54,800 nt of DNA from Alphaproteobacteria bacterium (GTDB taxonomy: Bacteria; Pseudomonadota; Alphaproteobacteria; Caulobacterales; Parvularculaceae). The first letter of the stretch is position 1. The number at the start of each line of letters is the position of its first letter. The notes below the pieces were generated by a model, which saw nothing but the letters and a program-made list of their open reading frames with translations, made no database searches and was not told where the DNA came from. A program made the translations under genes and the position numbers. Positions 9,128 through 16,707 of the stretch are shown here, in pieces. The stretch is from assembly GCA_030426465.1 (NCBI GenBank), contig JAUHYK010000023.1:1-54800 (forward strand), given 5' to 3'.

Positions 9128-9151
9128 GTTGAAAAAACAGGGAGAAACATT

Positions 9152-10444
9152 ATGGCCAGGATCGTCGGCGGGATCGCCACATCGCACACGCCCACAATTT
9201 CTTTCGCACAAGACGCCGGGAAACAGAACGATCCCGTTTGGGCGCCGATCTTCAAAGGTTATGAGCCGGTGCAGGAATGGCTTGCCGAAACGAAACCGGA
9301 CGTCCTGTTCTACATTTACAACGACCACATGACGTCGTTCTTCATCGACCATTATTCCCATTTCTCGCTTGGCATTGGCGATGAATACGCTCCAGCAGAT
9401 GAAGGCGGCGGTCCGCGCGCGATCCCATCAATAAAAGGCGACCCGGCGCTGGCCGAACATATTGCAAAAGGTCTGGTTGCGGATGAATTCGATATCTCCA
9501 CCTTCCAGAACAAAGGTCTCGATCACGGCTGCTTCTCGCCGCTGGGGTTGCTGTTGCCCCACGAAAACGGATGGCCGCTGAAACTGATCCCGTTTCAGGT
9601 TGGCGTGCTGCAATTCCCGGCGCCGACCATGCGCCGTTGCTACAAGCTCGGTCAGGCGATCCGCCGCGCAATCCAGCACTATCCGGAAGACATCAAGGTT
9701 GCGATCGCAGGCACTGGAGGGCTGTCCCATCAGGTCCATGGCGAACGCTGCGGGTTCAACAACACCACATGGGATATGGAGTTCATGGAGCGTCTTGAAA
9801 AAGACCCCGAGGGACTGCTCGACATGACTCATGCGGAACTTGCTGACCTTGGCGGCCTTGAAGCCGCCGAAATTGTCATGTGGATGATCATGCGCGGCGC
9901 GCTGTCGAAAAAAGTCGCAACTACGCACAAGGCGTATTATCTGCCGTCAATGTGTGCGATCGCAAATATGGTGATCGAAGAGCGCTCCGATGAAAAACCG
10001 GAAGAGTCGGACGCCGCCTATCTGAAACGCATCAACCATCAGGTCGCGGGCGTCGAAAAACTCGATGGCACCTATCCTTTCACCATCGGGCGCGGCGTGA
10101 AGGCGTTTCGCCTCAACAACTATCTGCACAGTCTGGTGGACCCGGCGCATCGCAAGCTTTTCCTCGAAGACCCGGAAAAGAGCTTTGACCAGGCGGGGCT
10201 CACCGAAGAGGAAAAAACTCTGGTGCGCGAGCGCGACTGGCGTGGGCTTATCCACTATGGCGTGATCTTCTTCATGCTGGAAAAACTCGGCGCCGTGGTC
10301 GGCACCTCAAACCTGCACATCTACGCGGCCATGCGCGGCGAGACGCTGGAGGATTTCCAGAAAACCCGCAACGCACAGATCATGTATTCTGTTGCGGGGA
10401 CCGATGAAGGGAAAACCGACTGGGATAAAGAGCCGGCGAAATAA
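9152..10444 (+). CDS. Gallate-type extradiol ring-cleavage dioxygenase (LigB domain fused to LigA domain)
   Basis: A 430-residue class III extradiol dioxygenase. The LigB-type catalytic part carries the iron ligands His12 (in SHTPT) and His59 (in YNDHMTSFF), with His125 (GLDHG) and His193/His196 (GLSHQVHGE) as expected for acid/base and substrate contacts. After about residue 300 there is a helical LigA-like domain fused at the C-terminus. This architecture and whole stretches of sequence (AGTGGLSHQVHGER, GTYPFTI, VIFFMLEKL) resemble Sphingobium gallate dioxygenase DesB. It would open gallate or a related catechol with O2. A strong ribosome site (CAGGGAGA) precedes the ATG. No hydratase, aldolase or transporter of the downstream pathway is in the window. 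Confidence 0.85.
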   Translation: MARIVGGIATSHTPTISFAQDAGKQNDPVWAPIFKGYEPVQEWLAETKPDVLFYIYNDHMTSFFIDHYSHFSLGIGDEYAPADEGGGPRAIPSIKGDPALAEHIAKGLVADEFDISTFQNKGLDHGCFSPLGLLLPHENGWPLKLIPFQVGVLQFPAPTMRRCYKLGQAIRRAIQHYPEDIKVAIAGTGGLSHQVHGERCGFNNTTWDMEFMERLEKDPEGLLDMTHAELADLGGLEAAEIVMWMIMRGALSKKVATTHKAYYLPSMCAIANMVIEERSDEKPEESDAAYLKRINHQVAGVEKLDGTYPFTIGRGVKAFRLNNYLHSLVDPAHRKLFLEDPEKSFDQAGLTEEEKTLVRERDWRGLIHYGVIFFMLEKLGAVVGTSNLHIYAAMRGETLEDFQKTRNAQIMYSVAGTDEGKTDWDKEPAK

Positions 10445-10469
10445 GCGGAGCGCCAGTGCGCGGGATAAT

Positions 10470-11021
10470 CTAGTCTTCTTCCGGCGGTGGCTCGCGCCGG
10501 TCGCCTCGCCGTTCCTTGCGCCCGTCTTTCCATTTCTTGCGCCGCTCGGCCCTGCGTTCATTTGCGGTGTCGATAAGGCGCTTGCGCTCCTCAGCGGGAA
10601 GACTTTCAAAGGCGCTCATAAAGGCTTGGTTGAAGGCGTCGCGCTGGCGCTGCTGCACCACATCGATTTCCTTCAGCTTTGCCGTGATCGCCGCTTCATC
10701 CCATTCCTGCGCGCTCATGAGCACCCCAAGCTCGCGGCGGAGGGCGCCGACCTCGCCATGACTCGACCGCATGACGGGAAGTTGTTCGCGGAAGGCGCTG
10801 CGAAAACGCTCGCGCAACTCCGGCGACAGCTCTTCCGCGTAGCGCATGATCTTAAAGGGATCTTCAAAACCGGCACGGGGACCGCGCTCCCCGGTGTGAT
10901 GCGGTGGTGGGCCGTCGCCGCCGGCGATCATCCGGCCGGAGATATGACCGAGTGCAAAAATATTGACGGCGAGCGATAGAAATAAAAGCGCCGCGAGACC
11001 AATGACTACTCCTCGTCCCAT
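10470..11021 (-). CDS. CpxP/Spy-like periplasmic sensor (heavy-metal sensor family)
   Basis: A 183-residue protein with one N-terminal membrane helix (about 5-25), then an all-helical, charged periplasmic domain. The segment LSPELRERFRSAFREQLPVM and the paired long helices (residues 55-160) resemble the putative periplasmic metal-sensor/CpxP fold. The C-terminus is a string of Arg, Lys, Glu and Pro. Its start overlaps the end of the anti-sigma-like gene by 16 bp, and it is the last gene in a run of EF-hand protein, sigma factor, anti-sigma factor and this protein. In related loci such proteins tune an envelope-stress ECF sigma factor, so a co-regulator role is likely but inferred. Confidence 0.7.
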   Translation of the reverse strand: MGRGVVIGLAALLFLSLAVNIFALGHISGRMIAGGDGPPPHHTGERGPRAGFEDPFKIMRYAEELSPELRERFRSAFREQLPVMRSSHGEVGALRRELGVLMSAQEWDEAAITAKLKEIDVVQQRQRDAFNQAFMSAFESLPAEERKRLIDTANERRAERRKKWKDGRKERRGDRREPPPEED

Positions 11022-11482
11022 GAAAGCCCTCCATCGTCGCTAAGCTCGCCAAGGGCCAGATCGTCCATATAGGCGAGCGCTTCATATTCCGGCGTCAGCG
11101 TTTCCTGCGCGGAAGCGCTCATCACGCCGGACGCCATGCCGAGCGCGCCAATGCCGGCCAGCGCGCCAGCGGGCGCCAGTCGCATGACCGGCGCGAGGCT
11201 GCGCAGAAAATCAAACAGACCGGCTTGCGCTTTTGGCGGCTGATAATTCGCCATGACGCGGTTCATCAAATCTTCGCTCATGCGCGGCGCTGTTGCCGCA
11301 TTCAAAAACCCATCCAGCGTGCGCGCTTCAGCAAGGATCGCCACAGCTTCATTCGTATCGAGGATATCAGCGAATTCCGCACGGCGTTCCGACGGCCAGC
11401 GCGCCGGATCAGCGCCGAAAGCATCGGCGCAAAATTGCAACGCTTCGAGGCGTTCAGTTGATATGGGCGCCATGTTCATCAT
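11006..11482 (-). CDS. Putative anti-sigma factor
   Basis: A 158-residue protein whose start lies 29 bp inside the sigma-factor gene, the usual layout for a sigma/anti-sigma pair. The N-terminal 70 residues are helical and acidic, with the family-like pattern of a small cytoplasmic sigma-binding domain (DPARWPSERRAEFADIL). A hydrophobic segment at about 108-124 (LAPAGALAGIGALGMASG) could be one membrane helix, and the C-terminal 30 residues are acidic and extracytoplasmic. No zinc-binding HxxxCxxC motif is present, so it is not a classical ZAS anti-sigma factor. The assignment rests mainly on its position. Confidence 0.65.
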   Translation of the reverse strand: MMNMAPISTERLEALQFCADAFGADPARWPSERRAEFADILDTNEAVAILAEARTLDGFLNAATAPRMSEDLMNRVMANYQPPKAQAGLFDFLRSLAPVMRLAPAGALAGIGALGMASGVMSASAQETLTPEYEALAYMDDLALGELSDDGGLSWDEE

Positions 11483-12089
11483 CCATTTTCCCCATCAAGT
11501 GCTCCCGCATGGGCGCAAGACTTGTCCGCAAAGCGCGCCGTCCCCGCGCCAATAGCGATTCCAGCGCCTCAACGCTCACATCCATAATCTCGGCCGCTTC
11601 TATATTGCTCATTTCCTGATAGTGGCAGAGCGTGATCGCCAGCTTTTGCCTTTCGGGTAGCTTCTCAAGCGCTTCGTCGATGGCGAAACGCCGCTCGGCT
11701 GCAAAAATTTTCTGGTCCTGCCGGTCGCCGCTATCGGCGCGCTCTGGCGCAGCCTCTTCGGGCGCCTCGCGCTTCGTCTTGCGCAATTGATCGAGGCAAT
11801 AGTTCATGGCGATCCGATACAGCCATGTTTCAAACTTCGCGCCTTGTGGTTTCCATTTCCCCGCATGACGCCACAAGCGCAAGAATGTCTCCTGCACCGC
11901 ATCTTCTGCGGCGGCGGCGGAGCCAAGCATGCGATAGCTTGAGGCGTAAATCATCCGTGTATGCCTTTCCACAAGTTGCGCCGCCGCGGCTTTGTCGCCG
12001 AGACCCGCGCGCCGCACCAGCGCTTCATCGCTATCCGTTTCCTGCTTCAACAAAGCGCCGGTCTGGTTGTGCCCGGCGCGGCGCCCCAA
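11454..12089 (-). CDS. ECF-type RNA polymerase sigma factor
   Basis: About 211 residues. Region 2 is clear: RHTRMIYASSYRMLGSAAAAEDAVQETFLRLWRH is followed by FETWLYRIAMNYCLDQLRK. Region 4 is LEKLPERQKLAITLCHYQEMSNIEAAEIMDVSVEALESLLARGRRALR, with its helix-turn-helix. Region 3 is missing, as expected for ECF sigma factors. The start is uncertain. There is no in-frame ATG near the N-terminus; TTG at 12089 is used, and a TTG about 12 codons later is also possible. A non-ATG start may keep expression low. It lies 30 bp after the EF-hand protein gene and overlaps the anti-sigma-like gene. Confidence 0.9.
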   Translation of the reverse strand: MGRRAGHNQTGALLKQETDSDEALVRRAGLGDKAAAAQLVERHTRMIYASSYRMLGSAAAAEDAVQETFLRLWRHAGKWKPQGAKFETWLYRIAMNYCLDQLRKTKREAPEEAAPERADSGDRQDQKIFAAERRFAIDEALEKLPERQKLAITLCHYQEMSNIEAAEIMDVSVEALESLLARGRRALRTSLAPMREHLMGKMDDEHGAHIN

Positions 12090-12118
12090 CAGGCGCAGCG
12101 CCGGAAAGTTATAGACGA

Positions 12119-12553
12119 TTAGTCTTTTTTGCCGCGACGGCCATGATGGCCACGGCGGGAGCGCTGCTCGTCCTCGCTCAGGACGCCATTGCCGTCCTTG
12201 TCCATTTTGTCGAAACGTTCCTGCGCCGCGTTGACATATTCTGTCCGATCAACAACGCCATCGCCGTTTTTATCGGGATTGCGCTCAGCGCGCCATTCAG
12301 CGCGTTTGGCTTCGTGGAACGCTTTCATTTCGTCTTTGGTGACCGCGCCGTCGCCGTCTGCGTCAGCATCTTCAATGAACTGCGCATGCTTGTCGGACAT
12401 TTCATCCGCCGTCAGAACGCCGTCGCCATTTACATCCATGCGGTCCCAATGACCGCTCCAGCGGCCTTCACCTTTGCCATCGGCTGCGAGCGCGCTTGCG
12501 GCGATGAGGGCCGCGCCGGCTGCTGCGATAGTGCCAATCATGATCTTCTTCAT
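12119..12553 (-). CDS. Secreted four-EF-hand calcium-binding protein
   Basis: A 144-residue protein with a signal peptide (cleavage near ALAA, residue 24) and four canonical 12-residue EF-hand loops: 40-51 (DVNGDGVLTADE), 64-75 (DADGDGAVTKDE), 94-105 (DKNGDGVVDRTE) and 118-129 (DKDGNGVLSEDE). All loops have Asp at position 1 and Glu at position 12, so all should bind Ca2+. The C-terminus is basic (RSRRGHHGRRGKKD). It is the first gene of the run leading into the ECF sigma factor. A periplasmic calcium sensor or buffer tied to that stress circuit is plausible, but this is inference from position only. Confidence 0.85.
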   Translation of the reverse strand: MKKIMIGTIAAAGAALIAASALAADGKGEGRWSGHWDRMDVNGDGVLTADEMSDKHAQFIEDADADGDGAVTKDEMKAFHEAKRAEWRAERNPDKNGDGVVDRTEYVNAAQERFDKMDKDGNGVLSEDEQRSRRGHHGRRGKKD

Positions 12554-12597
12554 AAAGGGGTTTCCTTTTCCAGGTTTTCGCCTTCCAGCACCCCTTT
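12554..12597 (-). promoter_or_regulatory. Leader hairpin before the EF-hand gene
   Basis: Perfect 8-bp arms AAAGGGGT and ACCCCTTT (outer limits 12597 and 12554) fill the 50-bp gap after the GcvT-like gene. The 3' arm ends immediately before the EF-hand ATG, so the hairpin would bring the start codon next to a stem. No T-tract follows. It may control translation or mark transcript processing. Confidence 0.4.
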
Positions 12598-12603
12598 AAC
12601 GGC

Positions 12604-13776
12604 TCAGCGGCGGAAATCCGTCGCGAGACCTTGCGTATATCCCTGCTCGTCCGCGAAGGCCTTTGCGAGGGAACTTTCTACGGTTTCAAGGCGGGCCGCC
12701 GGAAGCCGTGGCGCAGCCGGGTCAGAAGAGGAAATTTCGTAAATATTTCCGGTACTTGACCCATCCATGTCAGCCAACGCGATAACTCTTTTTCGGGCGG
12801 GGGACCAGGCGCAGCTGGTCACGCGACCCTGGGGTTTTCCGTCGCCGTACACCGCCGCTCCCGGCGAAGCCTGTTCCGCATCAATGGCGAAGGCGCGCAG
12901 CCGCCGGCGCGGTTTCCCGGCTTTCTCCAGCAAGGCGCGCCGACCATTGAACCAGCCGCGATCGAGGGGCGCCAGATGCGCAAGGCCCAGCTCCTCCGGC
13001 GTTCGCGGGCTCGCCCCGGACCGGCCCGCCGGGGTGAAATCGAGGCCCGGTCGCGGCGCTCCGGCCTCAAGGCGTAAAACCTCAAGCGCATCGAGGCCGA
13101 TGGGCGCGCCGGCGCCGCGGCGAATGATCCGCTCCCAGATGGTCAGCGCCTCTTCCTTGGGAAAGATCAGTTCGACGCCCGGCATGGCGCCGAACTGGAT
13201 CGGCCGGGCGGCGGTTTCAACGCCGCGGAGCACACCTGAGGCCGCTGTCGTTTCATTGACCGATTTCAGGCCAGCGGCGGAAAGAACGCCCGCCGTCTGC
13301 GGACCGAAAATGCCAAGTGCGGCGACATCGCCGGAAATGTCATTCGCCTCCACCGCCATGCCGCGAGAGGCGAGTGCGATGTGACGCGCATGGGGCGCCG
13401 GCAAGGTCAGAAGAAAAAGATCGTCGGAAAGCCGCGAGACCTCCGCAAGGTCAATCACATAACCCGCATCGTTGAGCATAAGCCCGCGCGCACTTTCGCC
13501 CACATGCAGATTGACCGCCGGCGCCGTCGTCAACCGGCCCAGAAACTCCGCCGCTTCAGCGCCGCGCACGGCGTAGCGCGCAAGCGGCCCGAGATCGGCA
13601 AGCGCGGCGCCGGACTTCGCCGTTTCATATTCATTTGAAACAGAGGAATAGACGCGCGCCGCCGTCCAGCCATTAATGGTCGTCCAGAGATTGGCTTCGC
13701 TTTCGGACGCAACCGCGGAAAAAAGCGGCGTCGGGCGCGGCGCGTCAGTGAAAAAATCTTCCGCTGGAAAAATCAT
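12604..13776 (-). CDS. GcvT-like folate-binding protein (T-protein / YgfZ family)
   Basis: A 390-residue protein of the aminomethyltransferase fold. The N-terminal part has DLGPLARYAVRGAEAAEFLGRLTT, the family's opening beta-barrel. IGLDALEVLRLEAGAPRPGLDF matches the conserved segment near the folate site, and the C-terminal barrel carries GRVTSCAWSPARKRVIALADMD, like the GcvT tail. It is not a standard glycine-cleavage T-protein: no gcvH or gcvP is adjacent, and the gene overlaps the upstream flavoprotein gene by 4 bp (ATGA). In sarcosine and dimethylglycine oxidases a GcvT-like domain takes one-carbon units from a flavin domain. A similar partnership here is a reasonable but unproven idea. 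An alternative is a YgfZ-like Fe-S maturation role. Confidence 0.75.
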   Translation of the reverse strand: MIFPAEDFFTDAPRPTPLFSAVASESEANLWTTINGWTAARVYSSVSNEYETAKSGAALADLGPLARYAVRGAEAAEFLGRLTTAPAVNLHVGESARGLMLNDAGYVIDLAEVSRLSDDLFLLTLPAPHARHIALASRGMAVEANDISGDVAALGIFGPQTAGVLSAAGLKSVNETTAASGVLRGVETAARPIQFGAMPGVELIFPKEEALTIWERIIRRGAGAPIGLDALEVLRLEAGAPRPGLDFTPAGRSGASPRTPEELGLAHLAPLDRGWFNGRRALLEKAGKPRRRLRAFAIDAEQASPGAAVYGDGKPQGRVTSCAWSPARKRVIALADMDGSSTGNIYEISSSDPAAPRLPAARLETVESSLAKAFADEQGYTQGLATDFRR

Positions 13777-15371
13777 TCCGCCCCCTTTTTATAGACGCGC
13801 AGGGCGGCCTTGGCGGCAGTGCGACCGGCGGCGCAGGAAAGGCCGGCGCCGATCTGCGCTTCCGGGCCGCAGAAATAAAACCCTCTGATCCGCGGGCTTC
13901 CCGTAACAGCGGAGGCGAGCGCCCATTGTTGCAGAACATCAGGCTTGGCTGCATAGGCTGCGACGCTGGCGCCCGCAGCGGCGGCGTCATCATTCACCAG
14001 GCGCAGGTCCTCAACTTCAATGCGACCGGAAAATCCCGCTGCAAACATTTCAATGGAATCGAGAATGGCGGAACGGATCGCCTCGCGGCGGTCATCGTCA
14101 GGCGCCTCGTCAAACGGCAAGGGATGCGCCATCACCGACATCACCTGGCGTTTGTCGAGGGCCGCGCCTTCGTCAAGCGCGGTCGGAAAAATTGCTTCGA
14201 CCATCACGCGTTCAGGAACATGGCCCGCCCGCGCATCCATGAAGGCTTTTGACAGCGCTTCAGGCGACGGGGCGTAGACAAGCCTGCGCATCATGTTTTT
14301 GCGCGTCGCCTCATCCTGGGCGACGCCTTTCAAGATGATCTGCATACGCGCCGAAGCAATCTCAGCTTTGCGCGCCGTCAAAACCCGCTGCAACCCGATA
14401 TCGAGAACGCCGGGCCCGATCATCTCCCCAAAAGCATGAGCGGCGTCGATCGCAGCGATCACAATCGGCGCGCGCAACTGGCCGCCATCGGCCATCACAA
14501 CACCGGCGACGCGATCGCCTTCGATCAAAATCGATTTCACCGGCGCGCCCGCGCGCATATCAACCTTCGCGCCTTGCGCCGCTCTGCGCAGGGCGTCAAT
14601 GACAGAAACAGCGCCGCCCTTGGGATAGGCGGCCGCGCCCTGCAGGCCCGCCGCCTCTCCCGCGTAACGGCGCAGGAGCGACATGAAGCTGAACGGTTCA
14701 TGAGGCGCCGCGGCGGATCTGAACGATGTTTCCGCGAGCAATAATGTGCGCAATTGTCCGTCATCGAACCGCGCCCGCAGAACCTCGTCCGCGGTTGCAA
14801 AAAGATAGCGCTGAAGGCGCGCCGCCATTTCCGGCGGCGCCTGGTTTACCGCTTTTTCGAGCGCGCGCTGCTGGGAGCTGGCGGCCCCGCCATAACCGCC
14901 GCCATGAAACGCCGGGCGTAAAAATGCGGCCGTTTCCAGCACATCGCCCATAAACGCTTCGAGCGCCTCGCGGTCGCTGTCATCATCGAGGTTTAAAAGG
15001 GCCGCTTGGGTCAGATCGCCATCAAACCGCAACACGCCGCCATTTTCGAAGAAATAGGTTGTGTCGAGCCTGCGCGCTGCGAACTCGACGCCATAGCGAT
15101 AAAGATCAAGCTCTGAAATAACATCAGGATCGAGCACGGTGATCAGATGTTCGCCGTCAATGCCCGTCACCCCCGGCGCAATCTCGCGTGCGGCGATGCG
15201 CCCGCCAAGCTCCGGCCCCGCGCCCACGAGGACGGTGCGCAATCCCGCTTTGCCGAGATAGGCGCTGGCCGCAAGTCCATCGGCGCCGGCGCCGATAACG
15301 ACGGCGTCGATGCCGCCTTCAATACGATTGCCGCTTTTGTTCTCGCTGTTCAGATCAAGAGGATTAGTCAT
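13773..15371 (-). CDS. FAD-dependent oxidoreductase of the phytoene-desaturase-like family
   Basis: A 532-residue flavoprotein. The dinucleotide-binding motif is intact: DAVVIGAGADGLAASAYLGKAG with an acidic-free second strand and LGGRIAA, near residues 23-58. The C-terminus has the family's second FAD contact (FYFCGPEAQIGAGLSCAAGRTAAKAAL). The middle part is mostly helical, as in carotenoid desaturase-type amine or isoprenoid oxidoreductases. No carotenoid genes lie nearby. It overlaps the upstream degenerate paralog by 8 bp and the downstream GcvT-like gene by 4 bp, so the three are almost certainly translated together. The substrate is unknown. Confidence 0.8.
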   Translation of the reverse strand: MTNPLDLNSENKSGNRIEGGIDAVVIGAGADGLAASAYLGKAGLRTVLVGAGPELGGRIAAREIAPGVTGIDGEHLITVLDPDVISELDLYRYGVEFAARRLDTTYFFENGGVLRFDGDLTQAALLNLDDDSDREALEAFMGDVLETAAFLRPAFHGGGYGGAASSQQRALEKAVNQAPPEMAARLQRYLFATADEVLRARFDDGQLRTLLLAETSFRSAAAPHEPFSFMSLLRRYAGEAAGLQGAAAYPKGGAVSVIDALRRAAQGAKVDMRAGAPVKSILIEGDRVAGVVMADGGQLRAPIVIAAIDAAHAFGEMIGPGVLDIGLQRVLTARKAEIASARMQIILKGVAQDEATRKNMMRRLVYAPSPEALSKAFMDARAGHVPERVMVEAIFPTALDEGAALDKRQVMSVMAHPLPFDEAPDDDRREAIRSAILDSIEMFAAGFSGRIEVEDLRLVNDDAAAAGASVAAYAAKPDVLQQWALASAVTGSPRIRGFYFCGPEAQIGAGLSCAAGRTAAKAALRVYKKGAE

Positions 15372-16671
15372 CGCCGGCGACCACCTGATCGATCAGCTTC
15401 ACCGCCGCGCTGATGGCGTTGTGACGATGGGGCTGAATGATAACGCGCCCGCAATGGGCGAAGGGCGAGACGCCCGACGGCGGCGCAGACAATTCGGTTT
15501 CGGTGCGACGAATATGCGTGGCGAAACCCGGCATGCGGCTCGACAAACGCTCCCTGATGATCGACGCCGCCGCTTGCCGGTCCTGGCCGGTCCAGGCGCG
15601 CCATTCGCCATCTTCAAAAAACGCGGCGGGAAGATAAGCAGAGCGGGCAATCACCTCGCCATTGCCTGTGAATTCAAACTCTACCGGCATCCGGTCGCAA
15701 AGCTTGCCTTGAAGCGCCGCATCCCGCGCGGCCTGAATATCCGCGCCGTCGTCAATCACCTGAAAAATCGCGTCGTCGTCGCCTAGCGGCGCATCGACCT
15801 TGTCATTGAGTTTGAAACGCACGGTGAAATCCGCATGGGCGCCTTCGCCCACACCCCATTGGCGCGCCGACGCCGGCGTGGCGAAAAAGATATGCTTCAC
15901 CTTGATCTTGTCGTCGCCGTCAAAGGTGATGTTTGTGAATTTTCCATTCGCGGCTGCATCGACAGGTTTCTTTTGGGTGGTTTCAACGCCCGCGTCCTGA
16001 CAGACCTGCTCAAGCACCGCGCGCAATGCAGCGCCGCCTTTCGGCGCCCGCACGCGCCAGCTATCGGGATCAAGAAACGCCGTCAGGGCTTGCGCGGAGC
16101 CCGCCTCCCGGTCTCCCCGGCCGCCCGCCGCCAGCGCATGGGCGGAAAGATGCGCGCGCAGGCGATCATCTGAAAAATAATCATCGAGAATGCCGGCGCA
16201 TGATCCGAACAGGCGCGCCGCCTGCTCAAGATGCGCCGGGTCCGACAACAAGGCGGCGAACGCCTTGACGCCGGGGGCGCCGGGTTTGTCATAGCCTTTA
16301 GGGGCGTAAACCGGGGCGGCGCCGAGCACCGTCATTTCTTCAATGAAGTCACGCCATAAAAGATGATCTGGCGACCCCTTCTCTGCGAGGCTGTCTGCGG
16401 TTTCCCGTGCGCTCGCATAGGTGGCGACAGGCGCGCCCTCTTTTAACAGGGTGACCCGCGCGCTCACAGGTTCAAGGGTCAGGTCATAGTCCTGAAGATC
16501 AAGCCGGCGCCAGACGAAATTCGCAATTGCAGGCGATGCCGGGCTCGCGCGTTTTTTTCGATCACCGGTGGTCAGCAACGCGACGCGGGCATGCGCTTTC
16601 GCCGCCGCGGCGGCCGCGGCGAGGCTCGGCTCATCATCGCCGATCACCAGAAAGTCAAACTGCCCGTTCAT
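15364..16671 (-). CDS. Degenerate Rossmann-fold flavoprotein paralog (probable pseudoenzyme)
   Basis: A 435-residue protein with the overall layout of a small phytoene-desaturase-like oxidoreductase. The N-terminal beta-alpha-beta unit is FDFLVIGDDEPSLAAAAAAAKAHARVALLT, where the expected GxGxxG has become GDDEPS. The C-terminus keeps a family-like segment (SPFAHCGRVIIQPHRHNAISAAVKLIDQV). Normal FAD binding therefore looks impaired. I start it at the ATG at 16671, in front of the FDFLVIG strand; an ATG nine codons upstream is possible. The gene begins 36 bp after glnE and overlaps the intact flavoprotein gene by 8 bp. A stable partner subunit of that flavoprotein is the simplest reading. Confidence 0.65.
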   Translation of the reverse strand: MNGQFDFLVIGDDEPSLAAAAAAAKAHARVALLTTGDRKKRASPASPAIANFVWRRLDLQDYDLTLEPVSARVTLLKEGAPVATYASARETADSLAEKGSPDHLLWRDFIEEMTVLGAAPVYAPKGYDKPGAPGVKAFAALLSDPAHLEQAARLFGSCAGILDDYFSDDRLRAHLSAHALAAGGRGDREAGSAQALTAFLDPDSWRVRAPKGGAALRAVLEQVCQDAGVETTQKKPVDAAANGKFTNITFDGDDKIKVKHIFFATPASARQWGVGEGAHADFTVRFKLNDKVDAPLGDDDAIFQVIDDGADIQAARDAALQGKLCDRMPVEFEFTGNGEVIARSAYLPAAFFEDGEWRAWTGQDRQAAASIIRERLSSRMPGFATHIRRTETELSAPPSGVSPFAHCGRVIIQPHRHNAISAAVKLIDQVVAGDD

Positions 16672-16707
16672 CGTCCTGCGCGAACCTCCCCGTTCCATCC
16701 CATCCGT

